From NCBI GenBank assembly GCA_029747015.1, contig JAKOGI010000007.1, positions 1,384,001-1,448,000 on the forward strand: DNA of 64,000 bases. Direction: 5' to 3'. The stretch comes from Carnegiea gigantea. Its lineage: Eukaryota; Streptophyta; Magnoliopsida; Caryophyllales; Cactaceae. The notes below the pieces were generated by a model that was not told where the DNA came from, did not search any database, and worked only from the letters and a program-made list of their open reading frames with translations. Below are positions 49,643 to 61,256 of this stretch, piece after piece. How positions within the stretch are numbered: position 1 is the first letter of the stretch; every line of letters begins with the position of its first letter. A program made the translations under genes and the position numbers.

Positions 49643-52329
49643 ATGTCCCCGGTCAAAAAATGTATTTTACCTGGCAAAGGAAGAGAAAGGTAACATACAT
49701 CCCTGATTCCTGTAACGGACTTCCTCCTAATCAAAGAAATGTGTATGTTTTTATATTCAGTTAACTCGAATTGATGCTTAAGGGTATGTCTAGGCGAGTA
49801 AATTATGTGCTATTAGTGACCCTTTGGCTCATTCTTGGTTAATAGCAAAGCAAGAACTGCAAGGACATCATCAGCTCGTTGCCAGATGATATTCTTATCC
49901 ACATCCTCACTTTACTGGATCTAAGAGAAGCTGCCACAACAAGTGTCCTCTCGAAGAGATGGAGATATGTGTGGGCTAATTTATCCAATCTAGATTTTGA
50001 TGGTTTGTCAACACTGCATGGACGGGGCTATTCTACTCGGTATGAGTCCGACGCATGTAAGTATGTTCACCGTGTAAACCAGGTAGTGAGTTCTAGTCTG
50101 GCTCCAAGGATCCATAAATTCCGTATTCGTTTTCTACTGGGTGCAAGCTATGGATATAATATTCGTACCTGGGTGAACTTTGCAATGCGAAAGAATGTCA
50201 AAGAACTGGAATTGAACTTTTCAAGTTGTTTGGGTGTAGGTCCTGAAGATCCTTTCTACATAGAGTCTTTTAGGTGCTATGCTAGGTTTCCATCTGCGCA
50301 TTCGTTGGTCTCCCTAAGTTTGTCAGGACTCAGCATTAGCGGTTATTTTTTCGAATCTTTCTTGTTTAATTTTCCGAATCTGGAGCGCCTTACGATGAAG
50401 CATTTGTACTGTGGCCAAAGTAAACTTAACGTTGTCGGTGACTTGCTCAAGCTGAGACACTTGGAGATATCATATTGCTATGATTACAAAGAACTTGAGA
50501 TTTCTGCTGGGAACCTCATTTCTTTTGTATACTTTGGATGCAAGCAGAATGTCAAATTTAGTTATGTTCCACTGCTTAATGAGGTTTCAGTTAGTGGATC
50601 TCATTCACTTCACACGATTCGTAGTCTTCAGAATTCTGGTTTTCTTTCTCAACTAACGAAACTCAAGCTTCGCATGGTAGAGGTTAGGTTTTTTCCTATC
50701 CCTTTCTATCTATGAAGTTAGGTAATCTTTAACTCTTTAAAGTGCTTATTTTCTGTTTTCTCAGATTCAAGATTTCATCCAGAGTCCGATTCGATTTCCA
50801 CAGTGTGGAAACCTGAAGCAACTTGACTTCACATTTTGTGATGGTGCTTATCATAGTCTTCTCATCTTCACCAACTTGATTGATTCATGCCCAGTGTTGC
50901 ATAAATTCAAGCTGCAGGTGATTGATTGATTGTCTTTTATTTTCATCATGTGTTATATTGCTATTACAGATATGTGATTGAACTTTTTGAAATGACACAG
51001 ATACATTAAGTTTTTTTTTTTATGGTTAACTAAGATGATTTCCAAATCTTCCCTCGTCATATTTAAGAATTATATTGTGTCGATTTAATATTCTATTACG
51101 AATGTTTGTTCTGTGCTGATATTCAGGTATCGTTCATGATACGATTTCTTAGCCAAGAATGGCATTTTATTTTTAGAATTTATTTCCTTTGCCACCTGTC
51201 ACTGTTTTTTGGATTTTTATCCTGATGGCGACTAGGCAGCTGGTATACATGTGTTCACTAGAAAACTCTGATTTTTGATTTCTGAATTTATGTTTTTCCA
51301 GAAAATGTATACCCCTACTCCCTCATTCTCCTACCCCTAAGGGCCTGTTCCTTTCGTTGGGAAACTAGCATTTTCCATCCCTTCCCATTCCCTCACATTC
51401 CTTCCTATTCTTTCACAGTCCTCCGGAAAAAGGGAAAAAAAATCTCATTCTTTTCCAATCCTTTCCATTCTTTCACATTCTAAATGATTTCTTCGCATCT
51501 CTCAAAAAAGGATTTCCCAACTCTTTTCATTCTTTCCCAATCCTTCTTATCCCCTTCCCACTCCTTTAGGAAATATATCATTCCAAATGATATTCATAAG
51601 CAATCAAATGATTCTATTTATGGTTTCCGTCTAATTTCAGCTTATTAAAACATGGTTCATGGTTTCTGTCTAATTTGAGCTTTATGAACTCATGGTCCTA
51701 TTTCAAATATATTGAATCCTATTTACAGTTCTAACTTCTGATGAACTGTTTTATGAGGTGAAAAGCCTTCTTTCTCAGACAACACATTTGAAACAAGGGT
51801 GTTAGCTTTTGTTCATGACTCCAACAGATAATTATGTCGACAAAAAAAAAATTCTACAAAAATATTTCGTGCGCCACTTGTAATCTGTCTCTTTGTTTGC
51901 GGGAGTAAGTTTGCTTATACCTGGATCTCTTACAAAGCTTATTAAGATGGAGCCTACAAGGGTGTTATTGTTGTACTACGGGATAATTATATCCTCATTT
52001 TTTGGCAGCGCAACTTCAACGAGCCCTATGGGTGGTATTATAGGATGATCTCGAGAGGAAATATAATCAAAGTTGCCGAAAAGCATCACCATTGTCTTAA
52101 AATATTTGAGATGGTTGGATTTCGTGGAAATCCAGTTGACATAGAACTGGTTTTGTATCTAGCACAGTTTGCTATTGTGTTCGAGAAGGTTATCCTTGAT
52201 CTTCACTTGCCCATTGATGGGAGGAAGCCGTCAGAAAGAAACACTTGTGAGCAGATAGAAGCAAGTAGGAAACAAGCCAAGCTACTTCAGAATCAGTTGC
52301 CGGCAAGAGTTCTAATGGAGGTTCTTTGA
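49643..52329 (+). CDS. F-box/LRR protein with FBD-like C-terminus, gene 1
   Basis: Four exons: 49643-49689, 49851-50682, 50765-50917, 52009-52329, giving 450 residues with consistent phases. The start ATG (MSPVKKCILPGKGRE) is chosen because it splices in frame to [20 protein letters not shown] and has a counterpart in gene 2. The F-box is at about residues 22-62 ([34 protein letters not shown]). The middle has irregular leucine-rich segments ([41 protein letters not shown]). The last exon ([20 protein letters not shown]) fits the FBD-type end. Such proteins usually link substrates to SCF ubiquitin ligases through SKP1; the target is unknown. Intron 3 holds a GGGCCTGTTCC element. Confidence 0.88.
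51341..51600 (+). mobile_element. Repeat with GGGCCTGTTCCTTTCG end in F-box gene 1 intron 3
   Basis: After TAA the sequence GGGCCTGTTCCTTTCG begins a C/T-rich stretch (CATTCCCTCACATTCC, then GGAAAAAGGG). The same occurs in gene 2 at 57477-57730, so it predates the duplication. The start resembles the element at 27544. The right end is unclear. Confidence 0.45.
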
Positions 52330-52512
52330 TATGGTCTTCAAACCTTGCTAGTTGCTGATGATAACTTATGATTATTGTGTATTGTGAAAGATGGTTAATA
52401 TTCTTAGTCCATTGTATGGGTTTAAGCATTTATCATTATCGACTATGATTAACGTTTGATGAGAATCCTATTTGCAAAATATTTAGAATTTACTACATAT
52501 GAACGGTGAGTT

Positions 52513-53116
52513 ATGATTTTCTGCCTTTTCTCCGTTTGTTCTAATTCTAACAAAGCATCAACCAAGCCTAGAATCATCTTGTCCGACCAAGTCAAGTTCT
52601 TTTTTCTCAGTTGCGATGCTTCCGTCCTCCATGAGATCACACTCATCCTACAACAGAAAAGCGTATAAGGGACTTTTTCATCCTCTAAATAGAAAGTTAG
52701 GTTCGAATCCCTCTTATATCAAACACGGTACTCTTTCATGTCCAAGAAAAGGAAACGTATTTTTTTAAAGGAAGCGTAAAAGCTGCAAAAAAAATTTTGT
52801 AGAAAATTTGAAATCAAACTCACAAAAAAGAATAGCGTCGGCTCACAGGCGCTTTTGGGCTGCTTGTAGCATCTTGTTGTAACCCCTAAACTCATGCCAA
52901 AGTTCACGAGTCTAAGGAACAGGAAGGGGGGAGAGAGAATCTGAAAGTCGAGGTCTTTAACGATGGGTTCCTCCGACAATAACCTCCCGCGCTTCTTTAG
53001 ACCCTTTCCAGGTGACCATTGTTCTCTAAATCTGGTATGTACCGGCAAAAAAAAATATTGAAAGCAAAAAACAAAGGTTTTGCGCGTAGATACTAGATTT
53101 AGAGAACAATGGTCAG
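52513..53116. other. Unassigned DNA ending in a short hairpin
   Basis: No gene recognised. TGACCATTGTTCTCTAAATC (53012) and its complement (about 53091-53116) form a nearly perfect 26-bp stem with a loop of about 52 bp. The hairpin ends exactly where the LMBD2-flank copy begins. Confidence 0.6.
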
Positions 53117-53254
53117 CCAATGTTCGCCTTATAGCTCTTTAGCATCTTTACTGTTTTTAGGAGTACCTTTTAAAATAAACAAGTCCTTAGTGGAGAAAAT
53201 GTAAAATGCAATTGGTTCACGTTGCAATGAATGAATGTTCTGAAAGTCAATATG
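53117..53254 (+). repeat. Third copy of the LMBD2 downstream segment
   Basis: Matches 12972-13114 and 63072-63212: shared words are TTTTTAGGAGTACCTTTTAA, GCAATTGGTT and GAAAGTCAATATG. No LMBD2 coding sequence lies next to it here. Confidence 0.8.
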
Positions 53255-53940
53255 CAACTATATATTTCTATACACATTTAGTTCATTGGTAGAAATATTC
53301 ACCAGATCAAGCTACTGGGCATTTTCCAAAGGATGTTGAAAGGAGGTATCCAGAATTGGCATTTTGAACCAATATAACCCTTGTTATATTGCAATTAAAT
53401 CTTCAAATTATGTCTCAAAGAGCTTGGATACCGGGAATTATATGTATCAAAGAGCTGGCTTATATAAGGGGAAATCATCAAATTATCAATACAAAGCCAA
53501 TCCAGAGCTAGAAGCATAAAATGAACCAAGAGACGGTGAGGGAAGAGAGACAAAATCTGTGATCACTGACCCACGGCAGAAGGGTAAACAAGCAGCTGGG
53601 CCTGGATGTTTTTTATTATTATTTATTTATTTCTTATGTATATCAAGGCCCAGCCCAAAAACATGTACATTAATACCCCAAGTCGCACGAGCCTAGAAAA
53701 AACCGAAGCAAACAAACTGTTTGGTTCGGTAGGTTCTGGCCATATAAAAAGGCTAGGAATACGCTTCTCACCCTAAGCTCACGTTGACAAATCGCAGGTT
53801 CTGTATGCCTCGGATCTGGGGCCCTGTTTCGACGAGCACATCTCCGGCTAAAATCGGCTTTTTCCGGCGACTTTTGTTCGGAAATTAGCGGTTCTCGTCC
53901 TCCTTCACTGGCAATCTGATCGTGCTAAGTGTCGACACCA
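53255..53940. other. Intergenic DNA with a possible orphan promoter
   Basis: A TATA-like ATATAAAAAGGC lies at about 53742, followed by a GC-richer stretch (53800-53940) that looks like a first exon or leader. No protein can be assigned and the GC-rich part stops abruptly at the ~240-bp repeats, so it may be a captured gene start. Confidence 0.35.
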
Positions 53941-54560
53941 CCCCGGTTCTGTCAACTGAGCCAATTTCATTTATAATTCAGTTGAGGATTTCAAGTTCCA
54001 AAGTTTAATCTCAAGATTTTATGTTTTTTTCTTATTTAACTTAATCTCTTCTTGATGGATTTGTTGATGATGTTTCTATGGTACTTGGACATGGATGCCA
54101 GCTTGTATGCACCAATACAAACCACAAACTGTATATGATTTACAGTAGCCTATGTGCTACGCCCTGGTTCTTTTAATTGAGCCAATTCTATTTGTAAATT
54201 GTAATTGATGCTCGGGTGTCAAGTTCAAACTTTAATTTCAAGATTATTTATGTTTTCTTATTTAACTTAATTTGTTGTTGATGGAGTTCTTGATAATGTT
54301 TCAATGGTATTTGGACATGGATGCCAACTAATTAGCTAATCCAAGCTGCCATTGTTAACCAACTTGTATGTCCGAATACAAACGACAAATATTATATGAT
54401 TCACAATAGCCTAAGTTCTACCCTTGGTTCTTTCAATTGAGCCAATTCTATTCATAGTAGATGTTGGGGTTTCAAAGTTTCAAACTTTAATTTCAAGATT
54501 ATATGTTTATCCTTATTTAACTTAATTTCTTGTGGATGGAGTTGCTGATGGTCTTTCTAA
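53940..54560. repeat. Three tandem copies of a ~240-bp unit
   Basis: GAGCCAATT recurs near 53960, 54179 and 54437, each followed by TTTCAAACTTTAATTTCAAG-like and TTATTTAACTTAAT words. The same unit lies twice at 48805-49155 upstream of F-box gene 1, so it forms part of the upstream edge of the gene duplication, with different copy number. Confidence 0.75.
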
Positions 54561-54574
54561 GGTGTATACGTAAA

Positions 54575-55205
54575 GAAATATGTGTTTGACCCTGTAGGCT
54601 GAATTAGGACTAACTTAGATGCGGAAGTATACTATCGGTAATCAATAGCGGAGTCAGGATTCTAAGTAAGGGAGCGAGATTGGGAAAATTAAAGTAAAGG
54701 GCACTTTCAAAAAAAAATAGAAAAGGCGGAATGAAGAGTCGAACCAGAGACCTCCCACCCAAAGCAAGGGGCAACCACCACCCTGCTATGCACTCCTATG
54801 ATGTGTACTTATGAACTAACTAATATATATTTATTTTTCTTATCCACAAAAATATCCCACATTTAATTTTTTTTTCCAAAAAGTTGGGGGGTCAATTGAC
54901 ACCCTTGCCCCAACATGGTTTCGCCTGTGTCGGTAGTAGTCCATGCGTATGAAGAATACCAATCATGCCAATAATAATACCAAGCAGCTACTAGAGTCGC
55001 TTTAGGGTTTCCCGTCCTAAACCCGAGAATCTAATAGATGGTGATTCAGCCGTGGGAGAAAATAGAAGAGTGTGAGATTTTATGTCAGCCTTTTAGCCTC
55101 ATTGAGGCTAACCCCCTTAAACCCCTTTATATAACTTAAGGGGTAGCTAGGGTTGTCGCCTTAGGCGACTTAAGTAACCGTTGGGCCTAATAGGCCAGAC
55201 CAACA
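54575..55205. mobile_element. Insertion upstream of F-box gene 2 with tRNA-like boxes
   Basis: This stretch replaces about 107 bp relative to gene 1's flank. On the minus strand near 54795-54730 a tRNA-derived pattern is seen: an A-box-like TAGCAGGGTGG followed about 40 bases later by GGTTCGACTC, close to a B box. This suggests a SINE-like piece (about 54640-54940) inside a larger unidentified insertion. No coding sequence. Confidence 0.4.
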
Positions 55206-55527
55206 AACCCTAATCCTAATGACTATCATGTGTCAGTTTCAGAACATGACTCAATCATGTGTTCTATCAGTTTCCTTTTACGGGGCTTGTATATGGTGAT
55301 GGTACTAGTTTGCGCACTGCGCAAAGCAGAAACTTTATTTGATTCACAATAGCATCATGTTTTTAAATGATTGTTTAGTTTGTTACATAAAGAAATATTT
55401 CTTTCAACACGTGATATGATCTGAAACTTCAAAGCCTGAAAAATCATGGAAAACAGGTGAAATGGTGAAAACTGAAAACATGGCAGTATTTAATTAATAT
55501 GTTCTATTAGTTCTCTTTCAGTGTATG

Positions 55528-55571
55528 GAACGCGGGAAGCTTGTGTGCCGGGCTGCCTTTTTTTTTTTTTA
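55528..55571 (+). mobile_element. 5'-truncated SINE (TS/Au type) with 22-bp target duplication
   Basis: Only 44 bp: GGGAAGCTTGTGTGCCGGGC then TGCC and a run of T, the typical 3' end of the TS/Au SINE group. It is flanked by perfect 22-bp direct repeats at 55506-55527 and 55572-55593 (ATTAGTTCTCTTTCAGTGTA, then TG). The matching site in unit 1 (near 49441) has a single copy, so this insertion followed the duplication or was absent from the other copy. Confidence 0.88.
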
Positions 55572-55773
55572 ATTAGTTCTCTTTCAGTGTATGCATATTA
55601 CATAGTGATGGTACTCGTAGAGGGACAACCAGTTTAAAATGTCTACATCTGCCAAACACTTAAAACTTGTTCTTCTGTCGGAGCATACTTGTTTTCTTTC
55701 CTCCACGGTATTGTTGCTGTGTCTAAATTTCTTTGATTCTAATTTTGTCTTCGGATGGCAAGTTCCATACATG

Positions 55774-58447
55774 ATGTCCCCGGTCAAAAAAAGTATTTTA
55801 CGTGGCAAAGGAAGAGAAAGGTAACATACATCCATGATTCCTGTAACGAACTTCTCCTAATCCAAGAAATGTGTATGCTTTTATATTCAGTTAACTCGAA
55901 TTGATGCTTAAGGGTATGTCTAGGCGAGTAAATTATGTGCTATTAGTGACCCTTTGGCTCATTCTTGGTTAATAGCAAAGCAAGAACTGCAAGGACATCA
56001 TCAGCTCGTTGACAGATGATATTCTTATCCACATCCTCTCTTTACTGGATCTAAGAGAAGCAGCCACAACGAGTGTCCTCTCCAAGAGATGGAGATATGT
56101 GTGGGCTAATTTATCCAATCTAGATTTTCATGGTACGTCAACACTGCATGGACGGGGCTATTCTACTCGGTATGAGTCCGAGGCATGTAAGTATGCTCAC
56201 CGTGTAAACCAGGCGGTGAGTTCTAGTCTGGCTCCAAGGATCCATAAATTCCGTGTTCGTTTTCTACTGGGTGCAAGCTATGGATATGATATTCATACCT
56301 GGGTGAACTTCGCAATGCGAAAGTATGTCAAAGAACTGGAATTGAACTTTTCAAGTTGTTTGGGTGTGGTTCCTGAAGATCCTTTCTACATAGATTCTTT
56401 CAGGTGCTATGCTAGGTATCCATTTGCGCATTCGTTGGTCTCCCTAAGTTTGTCAGGACTCAGCATTAGTGGTTATTTTCTCGAATCTGTCTTGTTTAAT
56501 TTTCCCAATCTGGAGCGCCTTACGATGAAGCATTTGTGCTGTGGCCAAAGTAAACTTAACGTCGTCGGTGACTTGCTCAAGCTGAGACACTTGGAGATAT
56601 CATATTGCTATCATTACAAAGAACTTGAGATTTCTGCTGGGAACCTCATTTCTTTTGTATACATTGGACTTTACCAGAATGTCAAATTTAGTTATGTTCC
56701 ACTGCTTAATGAGGTTTCAATTAGTGGACCTCATTCACTTCACACGATTCGTAGTCTTCACAATTCTGGTTTTCTTCCTCAACTAACGGAACTCGAGCTT
56801 CGCGTGATAGAGGTTAGGTTTTTGCCTATCCCTTTCGATCTATGAAGTTAGGTAATCTTTAACCCTTTAAAGTGCTTATTTTCTGTTTTCTCAGATTCAA
56901 GATTTCGTCCAGAGTCCGATTCGATTTCCACAGTGTGGAAACCTGAAGCAACTTGACTTCACATTTTGTGATGGTGCTTACCATAGTCTTCTCATCTTTA
57001 CCAACTTGATTGATGCATGCCCGGTGTTGCATAAATTCAAGCTGCAGGTGATTGATTGATTGATTGTCGTTTGCTTTCATCATGTGTTATGTTGCTATTA
57101 CAGATATGTGATTGAATTTTTTGAAATGACACGGATGCTTTTAGTATTCTTTTTGTGGTTAACTGAGATGATTTCCAAATCTTCCCTTGTCATATTAAGA
57201 GTTATATTGTGTCGATTTAATATTCTATTAGGAATGTTTGTTCTGTGCTGATATGCAGGCATCGTTCATGATACGATTTCTTGGCCAACAATGGAATTTT
57301 ATTTTTAGAATTTATTTCCTTTGCCACCAGTCACTGTTTTATGGATTTTTATCCTGATGGCCGCTACGCAGCTGGTATACATTTGTTCACTGGAAACTCT
57401 GATTTTTGATTTCTGAATTTATTTTTTTTTCCCCCAGAAAATGTATACCCCCTACTCCCTCATCCTCCTACCCCTAAGGGCCTGTTCCTTTCGTTTGGAA
57501 ACTAGCATTTTCCATCCCTTCCCATTCCCTCACATTCCTTCGTATTCCTTCACAGTCCTCCGGAAAAAAAGAAAATCTCATTCTTTTCCAATCCTTCTCA
57601 TTCTTTCACACTCTAATTCATTTCTTCGCATCTCTCAAAAAAGGATTTCCCCACTCTTTTCATTCTTTCCCAATCCTTCTCATCCCCTTCCCACTTCTTT
57701 AAGAAATATATCATTCCAAATGATATTCATAGGCAGTCGAATGATTCTATTTATGGTTTCTGTCTAATTTCAGCTTTATTAACACATGGTTCATGGTTTC
57801 CGTCTAATTTGAGCTTTACTAACTCATGGTCCTACTTCAAATGTAATGAATCCTATTTGCAGTTCTAATTTCTGCTGAAGTGAACTGTTTTATGAGGTGA
57901 AAAGTCTTCTTTCTCAGACAACACATTTGAAACAAGGGTGTTAGCTTTTGTCCATGACACCAACAGATAATTATGTCGACCAAAAAAAACTTCTACAGAA
58001 ATATTTCGTGTGTCATTTGTAATCTGTCTCTTTGTTTGCGGGGGTAAGTTTGCTTATACCAGGATCTCTTGCAAAGCTTGTTTTATTGTTGTCCTAAGCG
58101 ATAATTATGGCCTCATTTTTTGGCAGCGCAACTTCAACGAGCCCTATAGGTGGTATTATAAGATGATCTCGAGAGGAAATGTAATCAAAGTTGCCAAAAA
58201 GCATCACCATAGTCTTAAAATATTTGAGATGGTTGGATTTCGTGGAAATCTAGTTGACATTGAGCTGGTTTTGTGTCTAGCACAGTTTGCTATCGTGTTT
58301 GAGAAGGTTATCCTTGACCCTCACTTGCCCATTGATAGGAGGAAGCCATCAGAAAGAAACACTTGTGAGCAGATAGAAGCAAGTAGGAAACAAGCCAAGC
58401 TACTTCAGAATCAGTTGCCCCCAAGAGTTCTGATGGAGGTTGTTTGA
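55774..58447 (+). CDS. F-box/LRR protein with FBD-like C-terminus, gene 2
   Basis: Exons 55774-55820, 55981-56812, 56895-57047, 58127-58447; 450 residues (451 if the ATG at 55771 is used). Same structure as gene 1: F-box at about residues 22-62 with [20 protein letters not shown] (Thr replaces the usual Pro), leucine-rich middle and FBD-like last exon ([20 protein letters not shown]). No stop or frameshift was found. Differences from gene 1 are scattered in the leucine-rich part (for example FGCKQN against IGLYQN), which is where such proteins usually bind targets. Probably a SCF adaptor; target unknown. Confidence 0.88.
57477..57730 (+). mobile_element. Repeat with GGGCCTGTTCCTTTCG end in F-box gene 2 intron 3
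   Basis: Partner of the element at 51341-51600, again after TAA. It was carried along in the duplication. Confidence 0.45.
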
Positions 58448-58699
58448 TATGGTCTTCAAACCTTGCTACTTCCTCATGATAACTTATGATTATTGTGTAT
58501 TGTGAAAGATGGTTAATATTCTTAGTCCACTATTGTTTTGTATGGGTTTAAGCATTTATCATTATCGACTATGATTAACCTTTGATGAGAATCCTATTTG
58601 CAAAATATTTAGAATCTACTACATATGAACGGTGAGATGCTATAAATCAGGTCACCTACACAGTGTATTCGAGAATATGAAGATGACCAGTGTAAAGCC

Positions 58700-59490
58700 T
58701 TGTTCAGCTGAGTAACAAGGCTTTAGATTTCGTCCCCTATGTAAGAGTCTATGGCCGGTGAGTGCGTCTTTTGTTGACGATCTTATGATGTTTTACAAAG
58801 GTGATGAACATGGGGTTGAGCTCCTTATGCATGGTTTTGAACTCCTCTCATGTCATTGGCTGGTAGCTAACAAGGGCAAGTCCAAAGACTAATTGATGGG
58901 GTTGTTGATGCTGTAGGGAGACAATCTAGTGGCTAAAGCTGGGTTCGAGCAGTGCAGTTTCCTTATGAAGTACTTAGGAATGGCCTCATCACCTACCAAG
59001 TGGAGTGCAGCTGCATCAAAGATTGGTAGTTAAAATGAAAGCTAGGCTTCATACCATTTCTACAAGGCATTATTCATGTGTTGCTGAGGTACATTATCAA
59101 GTCAGTTTTGTTATCCATGATCATTTAATGGTCATCCATATTTGGATCCTTATGAGAGAGAGGTTGCTTAACGGAGATAGACTACATCACACGGAGATAC
59201 ATTTGCAGATTTGAAATGTTTACCGTGCTCGACAGCGGATGAAATAGCTCTCACATCTTCCACAGGTTTGTGTATGGTCACCAATTGTTGTTTGAGATTT
59301 GCTCGTGGCTGGGAATGGCAGTACCTGGAGCTAGTTGGGAACACATACTGAAAAGACTGAAGACATCCCAATTCCCAACTGAAGAGAAAATCATAAATGC
59401 AGCATCCTCAGCATACAAAAAGATTGAAGACATCCCAAAGGAAGAGGAAATCACATTGCTCGACAGTTTTTGCAGGGAAAAGTAAGCAAA
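58700..59490 (+). pseudogene. Decayed LINE-like remnant with an unassigned C-terminal frame
   Basis: Short pieces in different frames recall plant LINE reverse transcriptase ends: VANKGKSKD near 58865, a FLMKYLGMA-like piece near 58960, KMKARLHTISTR near 59035 and LLFEICSWLGM near 59285. Decay is heavy. The open stretch up to 59485 ends in a Lys/Glu-rich segment (TEEKIINAASSAYKKIEDIP) that I cannot assign and that may be host sequence. Confidence 0.4.
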
Positions 59491-59810
59491 TTTCTGGTGT
59501 TGCGAAAAAGATCACCGCTGAGTTATTGGTCAAGGTCATTTGTTTTTTCTTTTGACAAAGAAATTAGCCTTAACTGACAAATCTTGGATTAAGGCTCTTA
59601 AGGTAATGTTTGATTGGATGTGAACAACCTTGTTGTAATTGTGATTCTGTTATCTCATCTGGTCATAAAAGAGTATTGAAAATAACAACTATTTTGTTAT
59701 CATAATTACGACAAGCTATGTAATTATGATTATACTATAGGGTTGATTACATTACATCATAGTCAACAACACATAAGAGTTAGACCTGTATCCAAGCCTT
59801 GGCAGCCCTG

Positions 59811-60338
59811 TAAATTTCTGATGTTTATAGTCAACGACACATTGAGGCTGAGCCAAGGGGATTCCTATCAAAAGATGGTAGGAAAAGGAGTTCAAGACTT
59901 GAGATTCATCAATATATAGTGGGGATAAGAAGAAGATCAGCAACAAAGATGCTGCCATAAGAGAGAACATCACAGACATACATCCAGCTCAAGGTCATCA
60001 GAGAGCACAGCATCCTCTGCAAAGTTCTCGTTATTGAACTCAGGGAGCTCGGACTCTACTACCAGTGACACGGGAGCTCATTCATCTAGGTTAATCTTCA
60101 ACATGGCAATGAATGAAGACAGGTTTCCAACTTTGTCATAATGTAAACCATATAGAGGCTGAAAGATGATTCATACAGTTGAGAAGCACAACACACTGGA
60201 AAATTGTTGTCCAAGCACTTCTCAAGGGTAAATTGCCTGATCGGCCTTCGACAGTTATACCTGATGCTGTTTTGGATATGTATATATATAGAAATATATA
60301 CTTAACAATGGCATTACCTACCATAGGTAAGCTTGTAT
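59811..60338 (+). pseudogene. Decayed copy of LMBD2 exon 14 and 3' UTR, left part
   Basis: From about 59840 the bases follow LMBD2 exon 14 (11936 onward): TGAGGCTGAGCCAAGG, CAAGACTTGAGATTCATCAA and CTCAGGGAGCTCG are shared. Several indels destroy the frame, and about 200 bp of exon 14 is missing near 60125-60140. The match continues into 3' UTR until a LINE insertion at 60339 and resumes at 62919. Confidence 0.85.
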
Positions 60339-60499
60339 TTTCTTTTTTTTTTTTAAACGAAGGTAAAGGAAAAGTAAACGGTTAAGCGCCTCTTCTCATA
60401 AGAGTACGCCCAACCACATCATCCGAAATAATTTGACGAAGGTGGGGTGAGAAAAAAAAAAATCAGCTGAAAATTCACCGGTAATGGAATGCCCGAAAT

Positions 60500-60880
60500 T
60501 GGCTAGCCAGTCTGCTGCCATATTAGCCTCCCGAAAGATGTGTTTGCGGTTTGGATATTCTGACTTAACCAGCCTTTAATATCGCTAATAATATCAGCGA
60601 TTCTCCATGGGCCCTGGCCATCCCCATTAATTGCTTTGATCACCATTAGGTTATCTCCTTCAATGAAGATATTGTTGTACCCTGCTTGAACTGCTGCACG
60701 AAGTCCATCCTGGAGTGCTCGTGCTTCTGCTGCTAGAATGGTTGTGTCGCCGTAATTTGCTGGTCCTACTTTGATGAGCTTTCCCGTCCAACCTCTCAGA
60801 ATAAAACTACCTACTGCTGAGGATTGGTTGAGTGATCCGTCGAAATTGAGTTTGATAGCTCCTAGGTGGGGGAGTGCCAT
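60500..60880 (-). pseudogene. LINE RNase H-like domain (RVT_3)
   Basis: The frame has IKLNFDGSLNQSSAVGSFIL (catalytic Asp in the FDGS motif), then TTILAAEARALQDGLRAA (catalytic Glu in AEARAL) and IFIEGDNLMVIKAI (Asp in EGDN). This is the RNase H-like domain at the end of many plant LINE ORF2 proteins. The core looks intact but it is cut off from the rest of ORF2. Confidence 0.88.
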
Positions 60881-61087
60881 CTCATAAAATGATTTGAGGT
60901 GGGAGGGGGTGAAGGAGGCCCCTGAGGAAAGGTGTCAACCGATAGATAAGCTCGGATTCTCTGTTCGGCATATGCCTTCTTAGCTTGGATAGTACACGCT
61001 AACGGATTAAAAATCTCATTGCTAAATACTACTTTGTTCCTATTCTTCTAGATACTCAAGAGAAGGAAGGTGACTTTCCGGAGGATG

Positions 61088-61248
61088 TCAGGTTTCCCAA
61101 AACGTTTTTCGGAGATACTGCAGCATGGTTTGGTTATGGTCAGGTAACGCACCTGCTGGAATCCATCCATGTGTTTCCGCTAATTCCCAGATTTTCTTTA
61201 TTATACAACAGTCTTGGAACAAGTGTTCTAAAGATTCTATATCATCTA
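61088..61248 (-). pseudogene. LINE zf-RVT region, part after the hAT insertion
   Basis: Carries DDIESLEHLFQDC, the His-Cys half of the plant LINE zinc motif, followed by IKKIWELAETHGW. The Cys-Cys half lies at 62444-62470 on the far side of the hAT element. Confidence 0.85.
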
Positions 61249-61256
61249 GACACAGG

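Larger units (their letters stand above)
49156..52512 (+). repeat. Tandem duplication unit 1 (F-box gene 1)
   Basis: Nearly identical to 55211-58635, same direction, from CCTAATGA.CATCATGTG to CATATGAACGGTGAG. Both copies carry the complete gene with promoter, introns and 3' end. The spacing is about 6.1 kb. Confidence 0.92.
55211..58635 (+). repeat. Tandem duplication unit 2 (F-box gene 2)
   Basis: Copy of 49156-52512. It differs by substitutions, small indels and a 66-bp SINE-related insertion at 55528. Confidence 0.92.

Noticed and set aside
59752..59979. Frame on the minus strand at the LMBD2 3' copy
   Set aside because: It is antisense to the decayed exon-14 copy and has no family features.
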